A stretch of DNA of 64,000 bases from Scandinavium goeteborgense (lineage in GTDB: Bacteria; Pseudomonadota; Gammaproteobacteria; Enterobacterales; Enterobacteriaceae): positions 1,364,001 to 1,428,000 of the forward strand of contig NZ_CP054058.1 in assembly GCF_003935895.2 (NCBI RefSeq). The letters run 5' to 3'. The notes under the pieces are model-generated. The model searched no databases, was not told the origin of the DNA, and was given only the letters and a program-made list of their open reading frames with translations. Below, piece by piece: positions 25,149-37,555 of this stretch. Made by a program: the position numbers and the translations under genes. Within the stretch, counting starts at the first letter, position 1; every line of letters begins with the position of its first letter.

Positions 25149-26906
25149 CTAGCGCATCTCATTGGCGCGGCGGAAACGGCCTTCATAATCAAAGACTTTT
25201 TCGCGCACCTGCCAGAACTGCCCTTTTTTACGTGCGACGACAAAATCCGGATGACGCAGCAAAACCTGCTGAGCAAGGATATCGGCAGGCGTTATCCAGC
25301 GCAGCGGTACGCCGGGGGTGCGAGTATGTGGCCGCATAAAAAGCTGCTCGAATGCAGTTTTCTGTGCGGGTGTTTGCAGACGGAAGCGCTCACTTACATC
25401 GGCCCCGTCTTCGTCGTGATAGGTGACTTTCAGCCACGGGCCTTTATCGTCAGCGCCGTCCTGTAACGTCATGCCGCTACAGCGCAGCACCAGCGCATCT
25501 TTGAGCTTCAGCGCCGCTTTCAGCATATCGTCCGGGTCAACCAGCACGGTGTCACATTCGCGGCAACGACGCGCCGCGATGTCATTTTCCGCATTACACT
25601 GTGGGCAGTTTTTGAAGCGGAAGCGGAAATCACACTGCTCGCGATGGCCGTCGTCATCTTCAAACCAGCCCTGACAGCGGCGACCAAAATGTTCGATAAG
25701 CGTGCCGTCCTGGGTGGTTTTGCCCCAGAACGTGTTGGCGAAACCGCAGGCAGGGCAGAAAACCTGCACCGGCACGTTGTCACTTTTGCCTTTCGGCGCA
25801 CCGACTTCCGGGGCGAAAAGGTCATGCGGGTTTCCGGCGTAGTCGAGTATCAGGCAATCGGTCTTGCCCGGCGACAGGCGCAGACCACGGCCAACAATTT
25901 GCTGATACAGGCTGACGGATTCCGTCGGGCGCAGAATGGCAATCAGGTCGACGTGCGGCGCGTCAAACCCGGTGGTCAGCACCGCCACGTTCACCAGATA
26001 GCGAAACTGCTGGGCCTTGAATGCCTCAATCAGCCGGTCTCGTTCCGGCGTGGGCGTATCGCCGGTGATCAGCGCCGCTTCTGAGGCGGGTAGCAGGCCG
26101 GTCACTTCTTTAGCGTGTTCCACGGTAGAGGCGAAAATCATCACCCCTTTGCGATTCTGCGCAAATTCGATAATCTGGCTGATGATGTGCGGCGTCACAC
26201 GCTGCTGTTTTTTCAGCTCAACGTTAAGATCTGCCTCGCTGAACAGGCCGTTGCTTTGCACCTGCAGGCGGCTGAAATCGTATTGAACCACCGGCATATC
26301 CAGCCGTTCGGGCGGCGTCAGAAAGCCGTGCTTAATCATGTAGCGCAGCGGCAGTTCATAAATGCAGTCGCGGAACAGCGCCTTTTCATCGCCACGCACC
26401 ATGCCGTGATAATGAAAGCGATAAATCCAGCCTTTGCCCAGACGGAACGGCGTGGCGGTTAGCCCCAGCAGGCGTAAGTGAGGGTTCACCTTTTTAAGAT
26501 GATTGAGAATTTGCTGATATTGGCTGTCATCGTCGTCGCTGATGCGGTGACATTCGTCGACGATCAACAGCGAAAACTCAGCCTGAAACAGCTCGAGATT
26601 GCGCGCCACCGACTGTACGCTGCCGAACACCACTTTGCCGTGGCTCTCTTTGCGCTTCAGCCCGGCGGCAAAAATATCGGCCTCAAGCCCCAGCGCCAGG
26701 TACTTCGCGTGGTTCTGCGCCACCAGTTCTTTGACGTGAGCAAGCACCAACACACGCCCACGGGCCAGGCGCGCAAGCTCGGCGATCACCAGGCTTTTCC
26801 CGGCCCCGGTGGGCAACACAATCACCGCGGGCTGTTGGTGTTGACGAAAGTGGGAGAGGGTGGCGTCCACCGCTTCCTGCTGATAAGGGCGAAGAGTAAA
26901 GGTCAT
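25149..26906 (-). CDS. radD: RadD (YejH), superfamily 2 DNA helicase-like repair protein
   Basis: The product is 585 aa (E. coli 586). The helicase motifs are visible: motif I LPTGAGKS, motif II VDECH, motif III LTATP, motif [17 protein letters not shown]-terminal zinc-binding region has Cys clusters CPACGF, CPQC and CRECD. In E. coli RadD aids RecA-dependent recombination and double-strand-break survival. The start [10 protein letters not shown] aligns with E. coli; 13 codons upstream are open but unsupported. It is divergent from rsuA. Confidence 0.95.
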   Translation of the reverse strand: MTFTLRPYQQEAVDATLSHFRQHQQPAVIVLPTGAGKSLVIAELARLARGRVLVLAHVKELVAQNHAKYLALGLEADIFAAGLKRKESHGKVVFGSVQSVARNLELFQAEFSLLIVDECHRISDDDDSQYQQILNHLKKVNPHLRLLGLTATPFRLGKGWIYRFHYHGMVRGDEKALFRDCIYELPLRYMIKHGFLTPPERLDMPVVQYDFSRLQVQSNGLFSEADLNVELKKQQRVTPHIISQIIEFAQNRKGVMIFASTVEHAKEVTGLLPASEAALITGDTPTPERDRLIEAFKAQQFRYLVNVAVLTTGFDAPHVDLIAILRPTESVSLYQQIVGRGLRLSPGKTDCLILDYAGNPHDLFAPEVGAPKGKSDNVPVQVFCPACGFANTFWGKTTQDGTLIEHFGRRCQGWFEDDDGHREQCDFRFRFKNCPQCNAENDIAARRCRECDTVLVDPDDMLKAALKLKDALVLRCSGMTLQDGADDKGPWLKVTYHDEDGADVSERFRLQTPAQKTAFEQLFMRPHTRTPGVPLRWITPADILAQQVLLRHPDFVVARKKGQFWQVREKVFDYEGRFRRANEMR

Positions 26907-27054
26907 GGTTCCAGCGTCATTATTTCCAGGCAAATAGTATGCCATGAATCTTTTCGCTTGAGTGGCTTAGCAGGGCCGTTATACTTAACCCTTAGTACAG
27001 CTTCATTTTCGGGCCATGCCCGATACCCGCACAATTACAGGCTAAAAATACTTC

Positions 27055-27762
27055 ATGCGACTCGAAAAGTTTATCGCCCAGCAACTCGGCGTCAGCCGTG
27101 CCATTGCCGGGCGTGAAATTCGCGCCAGCCGCGTTACCGTGGATGGCGAGATTGTCAAACTCAGCGCGTTTAAGGTCCTGCCGGAACACTCTGTGGAATA
27201 TGACGGAAATCCGTTGACCCAACCGACTGGCCCACGCTACTTCATGCTTAACAAGCCTCAGGGTTATGTGTGCTCAACGGATGACCCGGATCATCCAACG
27301 GTGCTTTATTTCCTCGATGAGCCACTGGCGCACAAGCTGCACGCCGCAGGGCGTCTGGATATCGACACCACCGGTCTGGTACTGATGACCGACGACGGCC
27401 AATGGTCGCATCGCGTCACTTCCCCGCGTCACCACTGCGAGAAAACTTATCTGGTTACGCTGGAATCGCCGGTGTCCGATGACACAGCTGAACAATTCAC
27501 GACAGGCGTTCAGCTGCATAATGAAAAAGATCTGACCAAACCCGCGCAGCTGGATGTGCTGACCCCGACTGAAGTTCGTTTGACTATCAGTGAAGGGCGC
27601 TACCACCAGGTGAAACGCATGTTTGCGGCGGTAGGCAACCACGTTGTGGGCCTGCATCGCGAACGCATTGGTGAAATTAAACTTGATGACGATTTGGCTC
27701 CTGGTGAATACCGGGCGCTGACGGAAGACGAAATCGCCAGCGTTGGCTTATCGCCGCGCTAA
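27055..27762 (+). CDS. rsuA: 16S rRNA pseudouridine(516) synthase RsuA
   Basis: The product is 235 aa (E. coli 231). An N-terminal S4 RNA-binding domain ([20 protein letters not shown]) precedes the pseudouridine synthase domain, with the catalytic Asp102 in [14 protein letters not shown]. It modifies U516 of 16S rRNA. bcr starts 17 bp downstream, so they form an operon as in E. coli. Confidence 0.96.
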   Translation: MRLEKFIAQQLGVSRAIAGREIRASRVTVDGEIVKLSAFKVLPEHSVEYDGNPLTQPTGPRYFMLNKPQGYVCSTDDPDHPTVLYFLDEPLAHKLHAAGRLDIDTTGLVLMTDDGQWSHRVTSPRHHCEKTYLVTLESPVSDDTAEQFTTGVQLHNEKDLTKPAQLDVLTPTEVRLTISEGRYHQVKRMFAAVGNHVVGLHRERIGEIKLDDDLAPGEYRALTEDEIASVGLSPR

Positions 27763-27778
27763 CTTCAGGAGTAGATTA

Positions 27779-28975
27779 GTGACCACCAGGCAGCACTCCT
27801 CGCTGGGAATAGTATTCATCCTTGGCCTTCTGGCCATGTTGATGCCGCTTTCAATTGATATGTATCTCCCGGCGCTGCCGGTCATTTCTGCCCAGTTCGG
27901 TGTTCCGGCGGGCAGTGCGCAGATGACGCTCAGCACCTACATTCTGGGATTTGCGCTTGGTCAGCTGTTGTACGGCCCGATGGCCGACAGCATTGGACGT
28001 AAGCCGGTTATTCTCGGTGGTACGCTGGTGTTCGCGGCGGCTGCGGTGGCGTGTGCGCTGTCGCAGACCATCGAGCATCTGATCATCATGCGCTTCTTCC
28101 ACGGCCTGGCCGCGGCGGCAGCGAGCGTGGTGATCAACGCCCTGATGCGCGACATTTATCCGAAAGAAGAGTTCTCCCGCATGATGTCTTTTGTCATGCT
28201 GGTGACGACCATTGCGCCGCTGGTGGCACCCATGGTCGGCGGGGCGGTGCTGGTGTGGTTCAGCTGGCATGCGATTTTCTGGATCCTCGCCATTGCCGCA
28301 CTTCTGGCCTCAACGATGATCTTCTTCTTTATTGACGAGACGTTGCCGCCGGAGCGCCGTCAGAAGTTTCATATCCGCACCACGATGGGGAACTTTGCCT
28401 CGCTGTTCCGCCATAAGCGCGTGCTGAGCTACATGCTGGCCAGCGGTTTCAGCTTCGCCGGTATGTTCTCGTTCCTGAGCGCCGGGCCGTTTGTTTACAT
28501 CGAACTGAACCACGTTTCGCCGCAGCATTTCGGCTATTATTTCGCGCTGAACATCGTGTTCCTGTTTGTCATGACCATCATCAACAGCCGCTTTGTGCGC
28601 AAAGTCGGCGCGCTGAACATGTTCCGTGCCGGATTGTGGATCCAGTTCGCGATGGCGGTGTGGATGGTGGTGTGCGCATTGCTCGGCGTGGGCTTCTGGT
28701 CTCTGGTGCTTGGCGTGGCGGCGTTTGTGGGCTGCGTGTCGATGGTCTCTTCCAACGCGATGGCAGTTATTCTCGACGAGTTCCCGCACATGGCGGGCAC
28801 GGCGTCGTCGCTGGCGGGGACTTTCCGCTTCGGGATTGGTGCGATTGTCGGTGCGTTGCTGTCGATGGCGACCTTTACCACCGCGTGGCCGATGCTGTTT
28901 TCCATCGCGTTTTGCGCCAGTTGTTCAATTTTGTTCTCTCTTTACGCCAGCCGTCCTCGTAAAAACCCGCGTTAA
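27779..28975 (+). CDS. bcr: Bcr/CflA-family multidrug (bicyclomycin, sulfonamide) efflux MFS transporter
   Basis: The product is 398 aa with 12 membrane helices. The MFS motif A is [16 protein letters not shown]. The conserved [13 protein letters not shown] opening is typical of the DHA1 Bcr/CflA group. It uses a GTG start: AGGAG lies 7 bp before it and the protein begins (V/M)TTRQHSS like E. coli; an open extension upstream overlaps rsuA and is rejected. It exports bicyclomycin, sulfathiazole and dipeptides in E. coli. Confidence 0.95.
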   Translation: MTTRQHSSLGIVFILGLLAMLMPLSIDMYLPALPVISAQFGVPAGSAQMTLSTYILGFALGQLLYGPMADSIGRKPVILGGTLVFAAAAVACALSQTIEHLIIMRFFHGLAAAAASVVINALMRDIYPKEEFSRMMSFVMLVTTIAPLVAPMVGGAVLVWFSWHAIFWILAIAALLASTMIFFFIDETLPPERRQKFHIRTTMGNFASLFRHKRVLSYMLASGFSFAGMFSFLSAGPFVYIELNHVSPQHFGYYFALNIVFLFVMTIINSRFVRKVGALNMFRAGLWIQFAMAVWMVVCALLGVGFWSLVLGVAAFVGCVSMVSSNAMAVILDEFPHMAGTASSLAGTFRFGIGAIVGALLSMATFTTAWPMLFSIAFCASCSILFSLYASRPRKNPR

Positions 28976-28991
28976 TACACATCTGTTTAAC

Positions 28992-29019
28992 AAAAAGGGG
29001 CTGAAATCAGCCCCTTTTT
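28992..29019 (+). terminator. Terminator of rsuA-bcr
   Basis: AAAAAGGGGCTG-AAAT-CAGCCCCTTTTT lies 16 bp after the bcr stop. Confidence 0.93.
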
Positions 29020-29031
29020 GATGCATATCAA
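29018..29031. promoter_or_regulatory. Perfect FNR-consensus palindrome
   Basis: TTGATGCATATCAA equals the FNR consensus TTGATnnnnATCAA at all ten fixed positions. It overlaps the end of the bcr terminator and lies about 260 bp before yejG. The rest of the 310-bp bcr-yejG gap is AT-rich, with a short inverted repeat TATGCC-GGTTT-GGCATA near 29155. Role unproven; the distance to yejG is long for direct control. Confidence 0.45.
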
Positions 29032-29285
29032 CCGCTAAGCGTTTTGTACTGCCCGATTATGTTTATTTTATGTAAAATCAATTAGTGTAAAAAGTCACAT
29101 TACTGTAGATAAAAAGGTTGTTTTAGATCACAGAAACGGGTACATATAGCGCCGTTATGCCGGTTTGGCATACGAGTGACAAGAAAAACGTACGTACCCT
29201 TGGCTGGATGCAGGACGATTTGTCAACGATGTGTTAATATGGATGTGAAATATTTGTGAAGCATTTTGCTTCCGGGGAAAAAGAC

Positions 29286-29630
29286 GTGAATACACTACAG
29301 CTTTCTATCGTACACCGCCTGCCCCAGAGCTATCGCTGGTCTACCGGTTTTGCAGGTTCAAGAGTTGAACCGATTCCGCAAAACGGTAACGAAGATGATA
29401 ATTCCCTGGTGGCACTGAAATTACTGAGTCCAGACGGCGATACCGCATGGCCCGTAATGCAGAAGCTGAGCCAGGCGTTAACCGATATCGAATTGCCAAG
29501 CTCCGTGCTGGAATGCGAAGGCGAGCCGTGCCTGTTCGTCAATATGCAGGATGAGTTCGCGGCGACCTGCCGACTGAAAAACTTCGGCGTGGCTATCGCT
29601 GAGCCTTTCTCTGGTAACAACCCTTTCTGA
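29286..29630 (+). CDS. yejG: YejG family protein
   Basis: The product is 114 aa, the same length as E. coli YejG, with shared [11 protein letters not shown] and [15 protein letters not shown]. It is a small cytosolic protein of unknown molecular function. A GTG start is chosen because the E. coli protein begins at this point ([14 protein letters not shown]) and GGGG lies about 9 bp upstream; an ATG 10 codons earlier has no homologue. It converges on yejF with a 3-bp gap. Confidence 0.9.
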   Translation: MNTLQLSIVHRLPQSYRWSTGFAGSRVEPIPQNGNEDDNSLVALKLLSPDGDTAWPVMQKLSQALTDIELPSSVLECEGEPCLFVNMQDEFAATCRLKNFGVAIAEPFSGNNPF

Positions 29631-29633
29631 GCG

Positions 29634-31223
<1,590 letters not shown>

Positions 31224-31224
31224 C

Positions 31225-32250
31225 TCACACCACCTTGCTGGGGTCGAAGGCGTCGCGTACAGCTTCACCAATGAAAATCAATAGCGACAGCAGCACCGCC
31301 ACCGATAAAAACGCGGTGATCCCAAGCCACGGTGCCTGTAAGTTATTTTTGCCCTGAAGCAGCAGTTCGCCCAGCGAAGGCGAACCCAGCGGCAAACCAA
31401 AGCCGAGGAAATCGAGCGAGGTGAGCGTGGTAATCGAACTGCACAAAATAAACGGCAAGAAGGTCAGGGTCGCAACCATCGCGTTGGGCAGCATATGGCG
31501 GAAGATAATGCCGCGGTCGCTAACGCCCAGCGCCTGTGCGGCGCGGATGTAGTCAAAATTACGCGCGCGCAGAAACTCAGCGCGAACCACGCCGACCAGC
31601 GTCATCCAGCCGAACAGCACGGTTATCGCCAGCAGCCACCAGAAGTTAGGCTGAATAACGCTGGAAAGCAGGATGATTAAAAACAGCGTCGGCATCCCGG
31701 ACCACACTTCAATGAAGCGCTGACCCCACAAATCGATTTTCCCGCCGTAATAGCCCTGTAACGCGCCCGCCAGCACGCCCATTACGCTTGAGCACAGGGT
31801 CAGCATCAGGCCAAACAGCAGCGATATGCGGGTGCCGTAGAGAATACGAGCCAGCACATCGCCGCCGTTGGCGTCAGTGCCGAGCCAGTTTTGCGCCGAA
31901 GGCGGAGCAGGGAAGGGGCGGTCGGTGGAAAAGTTAATCGAGTTGGCCCCAAAGCGAATCGGCGCCCACAATACGCGGCCATGATCGCTCAGCTGTTTTT
32001 GCAGCCACGGATCCTGAAAATCGGCAGCGGTGGCAAACTGCCCGCCGAAGTCTTTCTCACTGTAGGTTTTCAGCGCCGGGAAATAGATATCACCGTGATA
32101 CTGCACGACGAGCGGCCTGTCGTTGGCGATAAGCTCTGAACACAGGCTACAGGCGAAAATAATCAGGAACAGCACCAGCGACCAGTAGCCGCGGCGGTTA
32201 TGACGAAAGCGTGCCCAGCGGGCCTGATTGACGGAGCTTAAACGTGGCAT
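31225..32250 (-). CDS. yejE: Peptide ABC transporter permease YejE
   Basis: The 341-aa DppC-like permease has an N-terminal membrane helix, a periplasmic stretch with NWLGTDANGGDVLARILYG, and a core of about five helices. The EAA-type cytoplasmic loop includes RAAQALGVSDRGIIFRHML. Its start overlaps the yejB stop by 1 bp, and yejF begins 1 bp past its stop, so the operon is tightly coupled. Confidence 0.95.
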   Translation of the reverse strand: MPRLSSVNQARWARFRHNRRGYWSLVLFLIIFACSLCSELIANDRPLVVQYHGDIYFPALKTYSEKDFGGQFATAADFQDPWLQKQLSDHGRVLWAPIRFGANSINFSTDRPFPAPPSAQNWLGTDANGGDVLARILYGTRISLLFGLMLTLCSSVMGVLAGALQGYYGGKIDLWGQRFIEVWSGMPTLFLIILLSSVIQPNFWWLLAITVLFGWMTLVGVVRAEFLRARNFDYIRAAQALGVSDRGIIFRHMLPNAMVATLTFLPFILCSSITTLTSLDFLGFGLPLGSPSLGELLLQGKNNLQAPWLGITAFLSVAVLLSLLIFIGEAVRDAFDPSKVV

Positions 32251-33344
32251 CAGCGGCCCTCAAAATCAATGCGCGGATCGACCAGCGTATAGCTGATGTC
32301 GCTGATGATATTCAGCAGCAGGCCAATCAGGGTGAAAATATACAGTGTGCCAAACATCACCGGATAATCGCGGGAAACGGTCGCTTCATAGCCGAGCAGG
32401 CCCAGTCCGTTGAGCGAGAACATCACTTCAATCAGCAGCGATCCAGTGAAAAACATGCTGATAAACGTTGCCGGGAATCCGGCTATGACCAGCAGCATGG
32501 CGTTACGAAAGATGTGTTTCCAAAGGATGTTTTTCTCGCTGACCCCTTTGGCACGTGCGGTAACGACGTATTGTTTACGAATTTCATCCATAAACGAGTT
32601 TTTGGTCAGCATCGTCAGCGCCGCAAAACCGCCAATCACCGTCGCCAGCACCGGCAGCGTAATGTGCCACAGATAATCGGTAATTTTTTGGTACCACGGC
32701 AGAGTATCGAAATTGGCGGAAACCAGTCCACGCAATGGGAAGAGGTCGTAATAGCTGCCGCCCGCAAACAGCACAATCAGCACGATGGCGAACAGGAAGG
32801 CGGGAATAGCGTAGCCGATGATGATGAAGGCGCTGCTCCAGGTGTCGAATCGCGTGCCGTTGTGGACCGCTTTACGGATGCCCAGCGGAATCGACACGAG
32901 GTAGATAATCAGCGTGCTCCATAACCCCAGCGTTATCGAAACGGGCAGACTTTCTTTGATCAGCTGTAAGACCGACGCGCTGCGGAACAGGCTGTCGCCG
33001 AAGTCGAAACGCACGTAGTTCCACAGCATGGTGAAATAGCGCTCGTGCATCGGTTTGTCGAACCCATAACGGTGGGTGATTTCGGCGATCACTTCCGGGT
33101 CGAGGCCGCGTCCGCCGCGATATTGACTATCATTGATGTTGCCCACACCGGTGCGGGCATGTGTCGCGCCCATCCCTTCCGCGCCGCCGCCCGGCATACT
33201 GCCTTTGGTGCCAAATTCAATGGCGGCTATCGCCTGATCGACAGGGCCGCCGGGGGCAATCTGCACGATGAAAAAGTTGATGGTGATGATGGCCCACAGC
33301 GTGGGGATAACCAACAACAGTCGGCGAATCAGGTAAGCGCCCAT
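32250..33344 (-). CDS. yejB: Peptide ABC transporter permease YejB
   Basis: The 364-aa DppB-like permease opens [19 protein letters not shown], the standard first helix of the family. It contains the insertion [19 protein letters not shown] seen in YejB, and an EAA-like loop [19 protein letters not shown]. It forms the inner-membrane channel with YejE. It starts 9 bp after yejA ends. Confidence 0.95.
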   Translation of the reverse strand: MGAYLIRRLLLVIPTLWAIITINFFIVQIAPGGPVDQAIAAIEFGTKGSMPGGGAEGMGATHARTGVGNINDSQYRGGRGLDPEVIAEITHRYGFDKPMHERYFTMLWNYVRFDFGDSLFRSASVLQLIKESLPVSITLGLWSTLIIYLVSIPLGIRKAVHNGTRFDTWSSAFIIIGYAIPAFLFAIVLIVLFAGGSYYDLFPLRGLVSANFDTLPWYQKITDYLWHITLPVLATVIGGFAALTMLTKNSFMDEIRKQYVVTARAKGVSEKNILWKHIFRNAMLLVIAGFPATFISMFFTGSLLIEVMFSLNGLGLLGYEATVSRDYPVMFGTLYIFTLIGLLLNIISDISYTLVDPRIDFEGR

Positions 33345-33353
33345 CTTTGCTCC

Positions 33354-35168
33354 TTAACGCCGTGCTTCGGGCAGTTTCGCCGCTTTATTGACGTCGTACC
33401 ACCAGTTATCGAAGCCCAGAGAATAGATGGGACGAACCGCCGGATGCGAGAATTTATCCCAGTACGCCATGCGGTCTGAGGCCATAAACCACATCGGCAG
33501 CTGGTAGTAATTCCAGGTTAACACGCGATCCAGCGCGCGCCCAAGTGGCAGAAGTTTCTGTTTGTTACCTTCCCAGTGAATCATCTGTTTAATCAGATTA
33601 TCAATCACCGGGCTGCTGACGCCGGGACCGTTATAGCTCGAGTTGATATATTCCGATGACCAGGAAATTTGCAGGTCGCTGCCGCTTGGCCACGGCATCG
33701 CTCGCCACAGACGCGGCATCATGTCGTAATCGCGGGTGCGCATTCGGTTGGTGACTTGTGACAAATCGACCTGACGAACGTCCATCGTTACGCCGAGGCG
33801 CTTCAAATTGTGCTGGAATGGCATCACCCACTGATTATTGCCCGCTGACGGCAGCAGCAGTTCGAATTGCAGCGGCTTGCCGGTTTTGGCATTAACGCGC
33901 TGTTGGCCTTTTAGCACCCAACCGGCGTCGGTTAACAGTTTATCCGCCTTCAGCAGGTTTTCTCTGTCGAAGCCGTTACCGTTGGATTTCGGCGGCGAAT
34001 AAATTGAGGTGAACACTTCCGGCGGCAATTCTTTCTTCATCGGGGCCAGCAGTACCAGCTCGTCGGCGTCGGGATAGCCGCGCGCCGCATATTCGGTATT
34101 CTGGAAATAGCTGTTTGTCCGGCTGTAGGCCCCGTAAAACAGCGCCTTATTCATCCATTCAAAATCAAACGCCAGGCCGATGGCTTCGCGCACGCTGCGA
34201 TCGGCAAACACCGGGCGCTGGGTATTGAACGTCAACCAGCGGGTGTCTTGCGCGGAGTCGTTTTTCTCTTCTTCTTTGACGATGAAATGGTTGCTGAAGT
34301 TTTTGCCGATGTAGCGGGTGGCCCAGTTTTTCGGGCTGGTTTCGGTGCGGAAATCAAAAGCCCCGGCCTTGAAGGCCTCGAAGGCCACGTTATCGTCGAG
34401 ATAATAGTCGTAGCGAAGAGTATCGAAATTCCAGCGCCCGCGATTCACCGGTAAATCCGCGGCCCAATAATCTTTCACCCGGGAATAGACCACGTACTGG
34501 CCCATCTTCCATGCGGTAATTTTATATGGCCCGTTGGCCAACGGCGGGGTGGAGAGCGGATCGCTGAGCTTATGGTTGCGCCAGAATTTTTCCGGCATCA
34601 CCGGCAGCGTAAACAGGCTCAGCATGTCCTCTTTGCTCTTTTTCGCAAGCTCAATGCGCACGGTCAGCGGCGCGATGGCTTTCACCGTGGTGCCTTTGTA
34701 AATCAACCGAAATTGCGGCACGCCTTCGGTCATAAACTTGTGAAAAGTGAAGGCGACATCTTTTGCGGTGACTTTGCTGCCGTCATGAAAGCGGGCGCGG
34801 GGGTTGAGGGTCACTTCGGCCCAGGCAAAATCGTCCGCATAGCGGACCACATCCGCAATCAGCGGGTAATAGCTGCCGGGTTCATCGTCTGAGGTGGTAA
34901 ACAGGGAGTCGTACAGCGCGCCGGTACGCTCGGCGGCGCTGCCACGCAGCGCAAAACGGTTGAAGTTGTCGAAGGTGCCCAGGGCTGACAGCGTGACCGC
35001 GCCGCCTTTCGGCGCCGCCGGATTCACATAGTCGTAATGGCTGAAGTTAAAAGCGTACTTCGGTTCGCCAATCACGGCAAACGCGTAGCTTTCCTTTATG
35101 GTTTGCGCCTGCGCCGCCGTGAGGGTCAACAGCGTAAGCATCATTAAACCCATGCGCACAACAATCAC
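33354..35168 (-). CDS. yejA: Periplasmic peptide-binding protein YejA
   Basis: The 604-aa family 5 solute-binding protein has a signal peptide ending TAAQAQ and the family segments GEPKYAFNFSHYDYVNPAAP and FDNFNRFALRG. It delivers peptides, including microcin C in E. coli, to YejBEF. A GTG start is used here (GTG ATT GTT), with AAGGA 10 bp upstream and the same opening MIV as E. coli; an ATG five codons downstream is the alternative. It is the first gene of the operon. Confidence 0.93.
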   Translation of the reverse strand: MIVVRMGLMMLTLLTLTAAQAQTIKESYAFAVIGEPKYAFNFSHYDYVNPAAPKGGAVTLSALGTFDNFNRFALRGSAAERTGALYDSLFTTSDDEPGSYYPLIADVVRYADDFAWAEVTLNPRARFHDGSKVTAKDVAFTFHKFMTEGVPQFRLIYKGTTVKAIAPLTVRIELAKKSKEDMLSLFTLPVMPEKFWRNHKLSDPLSTPPLANGPYKITAWKMGQYVVYSRVKDYWAADLPVNRGRWNFDTLRYDYYLDDNVAFEAFKAGAFDFRTETSPKNWATRYIGKNFSNHFIVKEEEKNDSAQDTRWLTFNTQRPVFADRSVREAIGLAFDFEWMNKALFYGAYSRTNSYFQNTEYAARGYPDADELVLLAPMKKELPPEVFTSIYSPPKSNGNGFDRENLLKADKLLTDAGWVLKGQQRVNAKTGKPLQFELLLPSAGNNQWVMPFQHNLKRLGVTMDVRQVDLSQVTNRMRTRDYDMMPRLWRAMPWPSGSDLQISWSSEYINSSYNGPGVSSPVIDNLIKQMIHWEGNKQKLLPLGRALDRVLTWNYYQLPMWFMASDRMAYWDKFSHPAVRPIYSLGFDNWWYDVNKAAKLPEARR

Positions 35169-35232
35169 CGGTATTTATTCCTTCTGCGGTCATTCGGGCA
35201 ATTCACTCATCTTGTTGAATCATAAGTGACGC

Positions 35233-36795
35233 TCAGGCCGTTGTGAAATAATTCTCTGGTTTCGCATGGGCTTCGAGTAGCTTTTCGAGCGTCAGCGGGC
35301 GGCTTACCCAATAGCCTTGCAGGAAGTTGACGCCGTGCTCGCGCAGCCAGTTCGCCTGTTCCTGCGTTTCCACGCCTTCTGCCACGGTGACCAGATTCAT
35401 TTTTTTAGCCAGCGATAACACGGCGTCCAGAACCGGAGACGTCACCGTTTCGGTGCCGATGGCATTGATAAAGCCGCGATCGATTTTCAGGTAGTCGAAA
35501 GAATAACGCTCAAGATAGATCAGCGCACTGTGTCCGGTGCCGAAATCATCGATCGCAATTTCATAGCCTTCGTGGTGCAGCCATTCGAACAGCTTCATGG
35601 CCTGACGCTGGTTGAGCATATCGCGCTCGGTAATTTCAAGCACCAGCTGGAAGTAGTTCGGCGGCAGCATGGCGCTGAGATCCCGCAGATCCTGCTGGAA
35701 GCTGTCGGCCAGCAAATGGGCCGGGGCGATGTTGATCCCAAGCTTCGCGCCCGGCGGGAGCATGCTTTGTAATACCGGCGCGTCTTTGGCGATCAACTCA
35801 AACAGATGACGGGTCAGCGGCACGATCAGCTGCTGGGCTTCGGCGAAGCTGATGAAGGCATCCGGAGGAATTTCACCCGCAGCGGGATGCTTCCAGCGCA
35901 TTAACACTTCCACTCCGCGAATTTGCATATCCTGGGCATCAACCACCGGCTGATAGACTACCGAGAACTGGTTGCGCTTAATGGCGGTGGTGATTTCCCT
36001 GCCTGGGCGCAAACGGACGGTGAGCACGTAATAGCAGAGCAGGCCGGAAAGCAGGCCGCACATCACGCCCATCAACAGCGAGTACTGCAAATTCTCGACG
36101 GCCCACGTATCGCCATAGACGTTCACTGTCAGCGGCAGACCGTTGATTTGCGCGGTGCGGATAGGCGTGCCTTTCAGCTCGCGGACCTGCAACGGATGCG
36201 GGCTGAAGGTAGAAATGGCGGTGTTATTGGCGATTATCGAAATGCCACTGAACTGATTTTGGCGTGAGGAGTAGAGGATCCACGGCATCAGGCTGGCATT
36301 TATCGAGGTGAAAACGCCACGATTTTCCAGCAGTGGACTGCGCACCCAAAGGGCAAACGCGGGGCGCTGCGGCAGCATCGGCGTGCCGGGAAGGATTTCG
36401 ATATCCAGCGACTTAGTGAAATCCACCTGCGGAACCAGCTGTTTCATTGGCACGTTCATTTCGCCGGTGGCTGAAGAGCAGGTGGCGTTATTGTTGTTTA
36501 CCAACAGAAAAGCGCGGACGTTGAGGCTAAAGGCAGCCCTGGATGTCAACTCGGACGCAACGTCGGTACAGCGACTCAGGGTCAGCGGCTGGAGTTTATC
36601 TACCGTATTCAGCAGTTCGCCAAAATAGCCGTTCAGGTATTGCTGCAAATCATTAATGATGATATCGAATTGTTCAGCGCGTTTATGATGGAAAATCATG
36701 AGCTGCGCACTGCCGGCCAGTAAAGCAACCACCACACCCAGCAACAGACTAGAGAAGAGGATCTTGCGGCCGATTGAGAAGTAGCGCGTGAACAT
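35233..36795 (-). CDS. pdeN: Cyclic-di-GMP phosphodiesterase PdeN (Rtn), CSS-motif/EAL type
   Basis: The product is 520 aa (E. coli 518). Two membrane helices (about 15-35 and 235-255) flank a periplasmic CSS-motif domain that contains the CSS triplet in NATCSSATGEM and an earlier paired Cys. The C-terminal EAL domain (265-515) has GVEVLMRW in place of exact EAL at the signature, plus EITERD, IDDFGTGHS and LKIDRGFI, so the catalytic metal ligands are present. In this class periplasmic disulfide status (DsbA/DsbB) controls hydrolysis of c-di-GMP. The start MFTRYFSIGRK aligns with E. coli; 24 extra open codons upstream are unsupported. Confidence 0.94.
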   Translation of the reverse strand: MFTRYFSIGRKILFSSLLLGVVVALLAGSAQLMIFHHKRAEQFDIIINDLQQYLNGYFGELLNTVDKLQPLTLSRCTDVASELTSRAAFSLNVRAFLLVNNNNATCSSATGEMNVPMKQLVPQVDFTKSLDIEILPGTPMLPQRPAFALWVRSPLLENRGVFTSINASLMPWILYSSRQNQFSGISIIANNTAISTFSPHPLQVRELKGTPIRTAQINGLPLTVNVYGDTWAVENLQYSLLMGVMCGLLSGLLCYYVLTVRLRPGREITTAIKRNQFSVVYQPVVDAQDMQIRGVEVLMRWKHPAAGEIPPDAFISFAEAQQLIVPLTRHLFELIAKDAPVLQSMLPPGAKLGINIAPAHLLADSFQQDLRDLSAMLPPNYFQLVLEITERDMLNQRQAMKLFEWLHHEGYEIAIDDFGTGHSALIYLERYSFDYLKIDRGFINAIGTETVTSPVLDAVLSLAKKMNLVTVAEGVETQEQANWLREHGVNFLQGYWVSRPLTLEKLLEAHAKPENYFTTA

Positions 36796-36905
36796 AGCTT
36801 TCTTTATCCGTGAAATTTGAAACGGTAATTCAACGCTGTGGGACGCAGGGCTGCGTCTTTCCAGCATAGTCTATTTCGCCATCCTGGCAGGCAGAGACGG
36901 AAGAA

Positions 36906-36940
36906 GAAAAAAAAAGCACTGCTTAGCAGTGCTTTTTTTC
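36906..36940. terminator. Bidirectional terminator between pdeN and mepS
   Basis: A run of A, then AAGCACTGC-TTA-GCAGTGCTT and a run of T. On the minus strand it ends mepS. Confidence 0.92.
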
Positions 36941-36985
36941 TGATTCTCGCTGTCAGCCAAGGGAAAACCGACAGCAAGAAGAACA

Positions 36986-37555
36986 TCAGGAACGACTCAG
37001 GACACGTCGCGCTTCGTTATAGCGCTTGTTCCAGTACGGCTCACTCATGTTTGAAATCGTCACACCACTGCTGGTGGATGCATGAACGAACTGGTTATTG
37101 CCGATATAAATACCGACATGGCGACCCGTCGACCCGGCGCGGAACAGCACTAAATCACCGGTACGCAGTTGAGTGCGCTTAATTGACTTGCCCATTTCCT
37201 GCTGCTCGTAAGTCGAGCGAGGTAAGTCCATACCAAATTGTTCGCGGAAGGTACGCTGGACGAAGGCGGAACAATCAATACCGCGTTTCGTTTCGCCACC
37301 CAGACGGTAGCGTACACCTTTCCAGCTGGCGTACTGATCCATCAGGCGAGTCTTAACATCAAGATTACGCACCATGGATTCAAATTCATCCTGAGAGGCT
37401 TGCAGTGACGAAGGATCTTCGTTACCCACAGCATGCGTCTCAGAATGCATATTATTTGCGGTGTTTGTCGTACTACATGCAGAAAGCAGGACCGCGACTG
37501 CTACCGCGGGTATTGCCCGCAGGATGTATCTCAAAAATGGTTGAGATTTGACCAT
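36986..37555 (-). CDS. mepS: Murein DD-endopeptidase MepS (Spr), lipoprotein
   Basis: The product is 189 aa with lipobox LLSAC (Cys27) and a C-terminal NlpC/P60 domain. The catalytic triad is visible as Cys95 (GIDCSAF), His146 (GRHVGIY) and His158 (FVHAS). It cleaves D-Ala-mDAP crosslinks so that new strands can be inserted into the wall. In E. coli its level is set by NlpI-Prc proteolysis. It is transcribed alone. Confidence 0.96.
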   Translation of the reverse strand: MVKSQPFLRYILRAIPAVAVAVLLSACSTTNTANNMHSETHAVGNEDPSSLQASQDEFESMVRNLDVKTRLMDQYASWKGVRYRLGGETKRGIDCSAFVQRTFREQFGMDLPRSTYEQQEMGKSIKRTQLRTGDLVLFRAGSTGRHVGIYIGNNQFVHASTSSGVTISNMSEPYWNKRYNEARRVLSRS

